Origin: an uncultured Rhodospirillales bacterium
GTDB taxonomy: Bacteria; Pseudomonadota; Alphaproteobacteria; Azospirillales; Azospirillaceae
Direction of reading: 5' to 3'
DNA: 33,405 nucleotides
Assembly: GCA_903856295.1 (NCBI GenBank)
Contig: CAIOBP010000108.1
Coordinates: 1-33,405 of the forward strand
The position numbers and the translations under genes were made by a program. The notes below the pieces were generated by a model, which ran no database searches, was not told where the DNA came from, and saw nothing but the letters and a program-made list of their open reading frames with translations. Shown here one piece after another: positions 29,301 to 33,405 of this stretch (position 1 is its first letter; each line of letters begins with the position of its first letter).

Positions 29301-29616
29301 GGCGATCCTCGGGACCGGTGCCGATCGGCACCCGCAACGTCGCCACCGGACGACCGTCGGGCAGGGACCACAAGCGCACCGTCTTGTCGTCGGAGGCGGT
29401 CGCCGCCAACCGACCGGACGCATCCACCGACACCCGGTTGATGATCGCGGTGTGCATCCCGGTTTCGATGCGCAGGAGCGGCGCCGAAGGCGGCTCGCTC
29501 GCCGGCGCGGCCTCGGCGGCCAACGCCCCGGCCGACATCCCGCACAGCAGCGGCGCGGCCAACATCAAAGGAGCCAGGATTGCCAGAGCCCTGCGGCCAG
29601 ACTGGACCAAACGCAT
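26350..29616 (-). CDS. Exported WD40-repeat/caspase-like (C14) fusion protein
   Basis: 1088 residues. A strong signal peptide (about 1-33, ending GALA). Residues about 45-560 form one or two beta-propellers with WD40-type repeats, for example GRLAATASDDKTVRLWSLPDG, YSVALSPDGKTVAAGG, HLAFSPDGKRLAAAFG and SVAFSPDGSLLAVG. Then comes the connector often seen in such proteins (WVAWTPEGFFDHAEAGGKDLVGYH, about 580-605), a beta-sandwich (about 705-800), and a C-terminal caspase-like domain (about 805-1088) with His909 in IYLAGHG and Cys970 in VLDTCHSG. Two Ala/Pro-rich linkers separate the modules. The ATG at 29616 has GGAGAGGGG upstream and gives the signal peptide. The catalytic dyad is intact. The propeller would be the sensor or docking part; that is inference from fusion architecture. 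Confidence 0.9.
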   Translation of the reverse strand: MRLVQSGRRALAILAPLMLAAPLLCGMSAGALAAEAAPASEPPSAPLLRIETGMHTAIINRVSVDASGRLAATASDDKTVRLWSLPDGRPVATLRVPIGTGPEDRLYSVALSPDGKTVAAGGQSGLQWEGRASLYLFDVATRKIVQRMPRMPSEVMHLAFSPDGKRLAAAFGSGAGVTVYDMGSGRVVGVDANYGQKSANWVAFARDGRMATTAFDGAVRLYDASMKLIAKRDLPGTSRPFSVAFSPDGSLLAVGMNDSPKVELLSGSDLKSRATPDTSDLRGGNLAAVTWIEDGRQLLLAAGGSATIDGVSGIIRVWSGAGSGRAVDIPVAKDSITQIESRGNGEAVFVSAAPSWGRIGAGRKLMEVVSGIANFREITAGRFAVSDDGLTLEFGITAKGQRPMRLDLRERSYAPAPKADPSLSRPVTESPRLKVTNWSRSTAPMVGNRKLRLDGEERTHSLAIAPDGMSFLLGGDYWLRWFDNTGALIEKVAIPAMATGVAITRPGTMAVVALSDGTLHWYNLNGAGKPLEERATLFVHGDGQRWVAWTPEGFFDHAEAGGKDLVGYHFNKGKSGNPEWITFAQVYQLLHSSDLVVKKIAGGYEAEIAKTYAAIGDLRSRFERKPLPKIDTLEYCWTPPGGAEICRPISEMATRGFVRDTSRPAGPAPAAPTATAPVSAPAAPAAAGSTALSVTVPDEVSRLKLRFRVADGGGGVGDIGVYVNDRNIDRQDMTRAFRRDLTSIVAPAAAGQVFDRTVALDPGVNRIELRVYDGARSAFASSGQIEIRRPAPPPAAAQKAPVPTKPRLFVLAAGVDNYINPAFHLNFPVADAEGVTSTLKGRVADLYEKVMVPVVSADRKVSFAEYKGGRGAMANEDASREMIEKAFVALTSGDVLRPADTVVIYLAGHGTREDGDAGGARAAGKFYFITANVAGPDSVEKEAFGQDALLQHLVAINGKKAHVLLVLDTCHSGAFAKGTSFDALANLNDEAGISVLAAAASNQEALDGYKPQGSGRAEHGVFAYAVIGGLTGGASADETGIVYPNNLARYVKQTVPVLAKEVSPNHSQAAKWQSLGEQEDFPLVRKFH

Positions 29617-29691
29617 GCCGACAACCCCTCTCCACCAAACCTCAAACCCCCGCGGCACCGGCGAGGGGCCGCGGCGCTGACAGATTATAGA

Positions 29692-29725
29692 TTGGGAGGG
29701 GCGGCGAACCGGCAACCCCTCCCAA
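29692..29725. other. 10-bp perfect inverted repeat between lipoprotein and WD40-caspase genes
   Basis: TTGGGAGGGG...CCCCTCCCAA with a 14-nt loop, 15 bp after the lipoprotein stop codon. No T-run follows in the direction of transcription, so it is not a clear intrinsic terminator. It may stabilise or attenuate the mRNA. Just beyond it a perfect minus-strand TATAAT (29684-29689) could be the -10 box of a promoter for the two caspase genes, but no good -35 is seen at 16-18 bp. Confidence 0.4.
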
Positions 29726-29739
29726 CCGACTTTACATCA

Positions 29740-30570
29740 TCAGGTCACTTTTTCCCAGCCAGTCGCTTCCGCGGCATAGGAGGCGCCGTCCTGCTTCAAG
29801 GACGTCTGCTTCGCCTGGAGCGAGATGAGGGAAGCCGCAACCGGCGTGCGCGCCGCCGGCCTGCTCGAGGTGGACGGCCGGGGCCGGGACTGGGTCGCCG
29901 CGGAGCCCGCCGACGGCGGCGGAACGGTCGAATCGATCTGGTTGGCCGCATACTGGTACTCGGCCATACGCTTGTCGGAATCGCCGGTGATGCCGTTCAA
30001 GATATCCACGTCTTTTCTGGCCTGGGTGGCCAGCATGCGCAGCTTGGTCTGGGCCTCTTCGCGAGAAATCGTCTTGGCCGCATACTGAGCGCGGATATTC
30101 TTGGCCGCCTCACGACGGCAAGCGCTCAAATTCTTGAAGGCCAGCTGGGTCTTGTCGAGTTGGGCTTCGTCGCCCTTCATGTCGGAGATCATCGACGGGA
30201 CCGCCTGATCCCGGCTCTGGTCCATCTTGCTCTTCCAGTAGCCGCCGAGACCGCCGGCCACGGCGCCGGCCGCGGCGCCGATCAGCGCGCTCTGCCAGTT
30301 GCCGCCCGCGAGCCCGCCGATCAGCGCGCCGCCCAAGGCGCCGATCGCGGCGCCCTTGATCATGTCTTCCGCGAAATAGTCACCGGTGGAGTCGAGGGCG
30401 ACCACGTAGGCCCGGCACGAGTCGGTGCCATCGTCCGGCCCGATCCGCTGGGTCCGGGTGGTACAACCGGTGAGGCTGCTCAGCACGAGGGACGCACTGA
30501 CCACAAAGGCCACCCCCGATCGCGCCAACCTGGTTGCGAAATTGCTACCCTTGCTCGGCATCTCTTCCAT
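29740..30570 (-). CDS. Glycine-zipper lipoprotein
   Basis: 276 residues. The N-terminus has a lipoprotein signal ending in the lipobox LTGC (Cys36). Residues about 70-115 form a Gly-zipper membrane hairpin (IKGAAIGALGGALIGG and LIGAAAGAVAGGLGGYW). The remainder is a helical domain (about 120-210) with many Ala/Lys/Arg residues, then a low-complexity Ser/Pro/Arg stretch and a short conserved-looking tail. The ATG at 30570 is preceded by GAGGAGAGGG. It should be anchored in the envelope by the lipid and could insert through the glycine zipper. It is the first of three co-oriented genes encoding exported proteins, 123 bp upstream of the WD40-caspase. A membrane anchor or pore-like partner for the caspases is a reasonable but unproven idea. 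Confidence 0.8.
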   Translation of the reverse strand: MEEMPSKGSNFATRLARSGVAFVVSASLVLSSLTGCTTRTQRIGPDDGTDSCRAYVVALDSTGDYFAEDMIKGAAIGALGGALIGGLAGGNWQSALIGAAAGAVAGGLGGYWKSKMDQSRDQAVPSMISDMKGDEAQLDKTQLAFKNLSACRREAAKNIRAQYAAKTISREEAQTKLRMLATQARKDVDILNGITGDSDKRMAEYQYAANQIDSTVPPPSAGSAATQSRPRPSTSSRPAARTPVAASLISLQAKQTSLKQDGASYAAEATGWEKVT

Positions 30571-30704
30571 TACCCTCTCCTCATGAAAACGAGAACTTCG
30601 CACACAAATTCGAGCGACTCCGAACCATAACAAGTCCGCGCGACCTTACCAAGAGTTCCGATACGGGATGTGACATATTTCCGGCCCCGACCGGCAGGCC
30701 CCGG

Positions 30705-31832
30705 TCAAGAAATCCCCCGGCCCGCGATCCAGCCGCCGCCCAGCAGACGCTCGCCCCGGTAGGCAACGCAGGCCTGACCGGGAGCGACTCCATGCTGGGG
30801 TTCAGCGAACACGACCTCGGCCTCGCCGCCATCGACCGGACGCAGCGTCGCCGCAACCGCCGGCTGTGCGGACCGCAGCTTGACCGACACGGCCAGCCCC
30901 TCGGCGGGCGGTGGCGCCTCGTCCAGCCAGTTCAGCCCGGTGAGGCGCAGCTGCGACCGGGCCAGGGCCTGACGCGGCCCGACCACCACCCGCCGGCCGC
31001 CGGCATCGATATCGACCACAAACAGCGGCTGGTTGGCCTCGCCGCGCCGGGCTCCCAGCCCCAAGCCCTTGCGCTGGCCGATGGTATAATGAACGGTGCC
31101 CTGGTGCCGACCCAACACCCGGCCCGCCATGTCCACGATCTCCCCCGGCGCGGCCGCCTCGGGCCGGCGCGCGGTGACCAGGGCGGCATAGCTGCCCTCG
31201 GGCACGAAGCAAATGTCCTGACTGTCGGGCTTGGCCGCGACGTCCAGGCCAAAACGGCGGGCCAGCGCCCGCGTCTCGGCCTTGTTGAGATCGCCGAGCG
31301 GAAAGCGCAGAAACTCCAGTTGCTCCCGGGTGGTCGCGAACAGAAAGTAGCTCTGATCACGCCCGGCCTCGGCGCCCCGGTGCAATTCCGGGCCCCGGCC
31401 GCCGGCGAGGCGGCGAACATAATGTCCGGTGGCCATGGCATCGGCGCCAAGCTCGCGGGCCGTGGCCAGCAAATCCTGAAACTTGATGCGCTGATTGCAG
31501 CGGACACAGGGAATCGGCGTCTCGCCCCGCGAATAGCTGGCGACGAAATCCTCGATCACCGCCTCGGAGAAACGGGATTCGAAATCGAGGACGTAATGGG
31601 GAATGCCCAGGGTTTCGGCGACCCGGGCGGCATCGTAGATGTCCTGCCCGGCGCAACACGCCCCCTTGCGCCCCAGCGCCATGCCGTGATCGTAGAGTTG
31701 GAGCGTGATGCCAACGACCTCGTAGCCCTGCTCGACGAGCACGGCCGCCGTCACCGATGAATCCACACCGCCCGACATCGCGACCACGACCCGCGTCGCC
31801 ACGGCGGGCTTGTCAAATCCGAGAGAATTCAT
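30705..31832 (-). CDS. mnmA: tRNA-specific 2-thiouridylase MnmA
   Basis: Cytoplasmic enzyme that adds the 2-thio group to the wobble uridine of tRNAs for Lys, Glu and Gln. It is 375 residues, the usual length. The PP-loop [10 protein letters not shown] is near the N-terminus. The two catalytic cysteines are Cys109 in PIPCVRCN and Cys208 in DSQDICFVP. The middle TGHY motif and the C-terminal RNA-binding beta-barrel ([12 protein letters not shown]) are present. The ATG at 31832 gives the normal N-terminus; longer frames upstream read into skewed intergenic sequence. It appears to be transcribed alone. Confidence 0.96.
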   Translation of the reverse strand: MNSLGFDKPAVATRVVVAMSGGVDSSVTAAVLVEQGYEVVGITLQLYDHGMALGRKGACCAGQDIYDAARVAETLGIPHYVLDFESRFSEAVIEDFVASYSRGETPIPCVRCNQRIKFQDLLATARELGADAMATGHYVRRLAGGRGPELHRGAEAGRDQSYFLFATTREQLEFLRFPLGDLNKAETRALARRFGLDVAAKPDSQDICFVPEGSYAALVTARRPEAAAPGEIVDMAGRVLGRHQGTVHYTIGQRKGLGLGARRGEANQPLFVVDIDAGGRRVVVGPRQALARSQLRLTGLNWLDEAPPPAEGLAVSVKLRSAQPAVAATLRPVDGGEAEVVFAEPQHGVAPGQACVAYRGERLLGGGWIAGRGIS

Positions 31833-32099
31833 CGGCTCCGAAAGTCCCCAGGCCCGAGAGCCCCCGCCCGCCAAAGGCCGGGGCCGCCCCACGCCGCGAA
31901 CCGCCCCACAGCCGCGGACCGCAGGAGCACGAAACCGCGCGAGCCTCCGCCGCGGTCACCGGCAACCACCCCACCCGCCCGGACACCACCGAACAGGTCA
32001 CAACCACCCACGCCCCAACCCACACGCCGGGGGTCTCGCGCAAGCCGACGCACGCGGCAACCGCGAACACGCACCTCTGAACACCCTCAGAACCGCGTG
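31833..32099. other. Intergenic stretch with strong strand skew
   Basis: No recognisable gene. On the plus strand it is unusually rich in A and C and poor in T (for example ACCACCCACGCCCCAACCCACAC-like runs near 32003-32025). Frames are open across it on both strands, but the products are of low complexity (Pro/Arg/Thr or Gly/Val/Arg) and resemble nothing known. Confidence 0.5.
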
Positions 32100-32273
32100 T
32101 CACCGGTCGGCGCACATCTCCAATTCCCGTCGCAGGCTCCTTGCTTCCTGCCGCAAGGCCGACAGCCGCGCCACGTCGGGAGCCGAGCGCTTCTGCTCGG
32201 CCTCGATCTGGTCTTCGAGCTGCCGCTCCTCCTGACGGATGATGCTGAACAGAGCGTTTCTTAGCATTGTCAT
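32100..32273 (-). CDS. Short helical protein of the YdcH/DUF465 type
   Basis: 57 residues, nearly all helical and highly charged: LFSIIRQEERQLEDQIEAEQ, then DVARLSALRQEARSLRREL. The two-helix hairpin and the spacing of hydrophobic residues match the YdcH/DUF465 family of small proteins common in alphaproteobacteria, whose function is unknown. The ATG at 32273 has GGAGG seven bases upstream; a second ATG at 32267 is also possible. It is followed by a 267-bp gap before mnmA. Confidence 0.65.
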   Translation of the reverse strand: MTMLRNALFSIIRQEERQLEDQIEAEQKRSAPDVARLSALRQEARSLRRELEMCADR

Positions 32274-32370
32274 GGTCACCCTCCCCAAGAACAACCATGG
32301 ACGTTAAATTAAGTGTGAGGCAATTTCAACACCAATCAAAAATATTTCCCTGCGAAATCGGCATGGCCGC

Positions 32371-32407
32371 CGTGGCGCCGCAGCAAATCCTCCGCCGCGG
32401 CGCCACG
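32371..32407. repeat. Perfect 11-bp inverted repeat downstream of rph
   Basis: CGTGGCGCCGC (32371-32381) and GCGGCGCCACG (32397-32407) separated by 15 nt. It begins 27 bp after the rph stop on the minus strand and lies upstream of the YdcH-like gene. It is a likely transcript-end or processing hairpin for rph; no T-run follows on the minus strand. Confidence 0.55.
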
Positions 32408-32433
32408 ATGGTTAGCAAAATTTAACTTTTAGC

Positions 32434-33162
32434 TCAGGATTCTACGGCCTTTTTTTGCAGTGCGGTAAGCTCGGTGACTCCCTGGCGCGCCAATGCCAGC
32501 AGTTCAAAAAACTGGGCTTCGGAAAACGGCCGTTCCTCGGCGGTGCCCTGAATCTCGACGATGCCGCCCTTGCCGGTCAAAACGAAGTTGGCGTCGGCTT
32601 GGGCGGCGACATCCTCGCTGTATTCGAGGTCGAGCACGGTCTGGCCGTCATAAATGCCACAGGAAACCGCAGCCACCGAATCGGTCAGCGGCAGAGTCTG
32701 GATCGCCTTGATCTTCATCAGATGCCGGAAAGCCTGATGCAGGGCGACGTAACCACCAGTGATGGCGGCGGTTCTTGTGCCGCCATCGGCCTGGAGCACG
32801 TCGCAATCGATCTTGATCTGGATTTCGCCCAGCGCCTTGCGGTCGACCACGGCACGCAAGGCACGGCCGATCAGGCGCTGAATCTCCTGCGTCCGCCCCG
32901 ACTGCTTGCCCTTCGCCGCCTCGCGGTCGCTGCGGCTGTGCGTCGAGCGGGGCAGCATGCCGTATTCGGCGGTGACCCAGCCCAGGCCGGTCCCACGCAG
33001 AAACGACGGCACCCGGTCGTCGACACTGGCGGTGCACAGCACGTGCGTGCCACCGAACCGCACCAGACAAGACCCCTCCGCATATTTGGAGAAACCCGGC
33101 TCAAGGGTGACAGCGCGCAGGGCATCCCGTGCCCGGCCCGAGGAACGCAAAATGTTGGTCAT
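32434..33162 (-). CDS. rph: Ribonuclease PH
   Basis: Phosphorolytic 3'-5' exoribonuclease that trims tRNA 3' ends; 242 residues, typical length. Family signatures: [19 protein letters not shown] at the N-terminus, [25 protein letters not shown], the active-site region [21 protein letters not shown], and [17 protein letters not shown]. The ATG at 33162 gives the normal N-terminus [11 protein letters not shown]. Intact. The short region to the right contains palindromic repeats, so its promoter must lie between about 33163 and 33275. Confidence 0.97.
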   Translation of the reverse strand: MTNILRSSGRARDALRAVTLEPGFSKYAEGSCLVRFGGTHVLCTASVDDRVPSFLRGTGLGWVTAEYGMLPRSTHSRSDREAAKGKQSGRTQEIQRLIGRALRAVVDRKALGEIQIKIDCDVLQADGGTRTAAITGGYVALHQAFRHLMKIKAIQTLPLTDSVAAVSCGIYDGQTVLDLEYSEDVAAQADANFVLTGKGGIVEIQGTAEERPFSEAQFFELLALARQGVTELTALQKKAVES

Positions 33163-33279
33163 GACGGACGCTTCCGAATGGTGCGAGGGGCGGCGACCTT
33201 AGCCGCACCCCCCACGGGCGTCCAGTGTTCCGACGCCCGCATCCAGGGAATCGGGTGAACGGATGGCGGGCCGATAGCA

Positions 33280-33335
33280 GGGGAGCGCCGCTCCCCCGCA
33301 CCCCCGCGCAAGGGGCCGAAAGGCCCCTTGACCCC
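33280..33335. repeat. Dispersed palindromic element type 2, reverse orientation
   Basis: GGGGAGCGCCGCTCCCC (33280-33296), CGCACCCCCGCGC, then AAGGGGCCGAAAGGCCCCTT (33310-33329) and GACCCC. It is the reverse complement of the element at 19497-19556 with a few substitutions, showing that this is a mobile or amplified repeat family. Confidence 0.75.
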
Positions 33336-33343
33336 TTTGACTT

Positions 33344-33405
33344 TTTTCAGTTCCCCCCATCCCTGTCGTATCAGCGGCTCCTTTGGGGATGGGGGGAACT
33401 GAAAA
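33344..33405. repeat. Perfect 20-bp inverted repeat at the right edge
   Basis: The 20 bases at 33344-33363 (beginning TTTTCAGTTCC) are the exact reverse complement of 33386-33405, with a 22-nt spacer. The right arm ends at the last base of the window, so the true repeat could be longer. It could be the terminator hairpin of a plus-strand transcript, a stem-loop repeat, or the end of a small mobile element. Confidence 0.7.

Noticed and set aside
29692-29725. Intrinsic terminator after the lipoprotein gene
   Set aside because: The stem is perfect, but no T-run follows on the minus strand, so it is listed only as an inverted repeat.
26320-30630. Very long plus-strand open frame opposite the caspase cassette
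   Set aside because: The product is Arg/Gly/His/Gln-rich without domains. It is the antisense reading of GC-rich genes whose minus-strand products have clear catalytic motifs. The same applies to long plus-strand frames opposite pepF, the hybrid kinase and clpA.

Overview
The window looks like a chromosomal segment of a high-GC alphaproteobacterium, probably of the Rhodospirillales. Evidence: strong third-position GC, a RegB/RegA redox two-component pair with alphaproteobacterial-type motifs, clpS-clpA, an alphaproteobacterial-type NuoL/NuoM pair, and many intergenic palindromes of the form CCAGGGGxxxCCCCTGGACCCC. The assignment is inferred from protein style and repeats; there is no rRNA or tRNA to confirm it. 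I see no tRNA, rRNA, CRISPR array, transposase or integrase.

Layout. 1-534: no convincing gene. 535-4543 (minus): M3 oligoendopeptidase F, then the redox response regulator RegA and its kinase RegB. 4749-5888 (plus): a stand-alone periplasmic substrate-binding protein of the LivK type, convergent with a 1211-residue hybrid kinase (5901-9536, minus) that carries a multi-helix membrane region, a DctB-like extracytoplasmic sensor, HisKA/HATPase, two receivers and an Hpt domain. 9701-13615 (minus): a 1304-residue protein with an NlpC/P60-like Cys/His domain followed by about 105 tandem octapeptides of the form xL(S/T)xxQ(L/V/I)x. 13912-18408 (minus): an orphan pair of complex-I antiporter-like subunits (nuoL, nuoM) with a CBS-domain protein upstream, a 38-residue one-helix protein between them, and a ribbon-helix-helix protein whose start overlaps the nuoM stop. 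18902-20129 (plus): a PCu(A)C copper chaperone with a His-rich tail and an unrecognised 161-residue protein. 20205-24255 (minus): a patatin-fold protein in which both catalytic residues appear substituted, then clpA and clpS. 24425-30570 (minus): three envelope-directed proteins, namely a glycine-zipper lipoprotein, a WD40-caspase fusion and a caspase with an EF-hand and a DUF4384-like tail. 30705-33162 (minus): mnmA, a short YdcH/DUF465-like protein and rph. The right end holds a dispersed palindrome and a perfect 20-bp inverted repeat that reaches the window edge.

How it fits together. Housekeeping functions (PepF, ClpAS, MnmA, RNase PH) are interspersed with accessory modules. The three most system-like modules are: (i) the exported caspase/WD40/EF-hand/glycine-zipper cassette, which could be an envelope-located regulated protease system; (ii) the orphan nuoL-nuoM cluster with CBS and RHH regulators, which could be an extra proton- or ion-translocating module for complex I or another redox complex; (iii) the giant octapeptide-repeat protein with an enzyme-like head. 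RegBA, the orphan antiporter subunits and the copper chaperone (which typically serves cytochrome oxidase) are all compatible with an organism tuned to changing oxygen or redox conditions, but nothing in the sequence proves that they are co-regulated.
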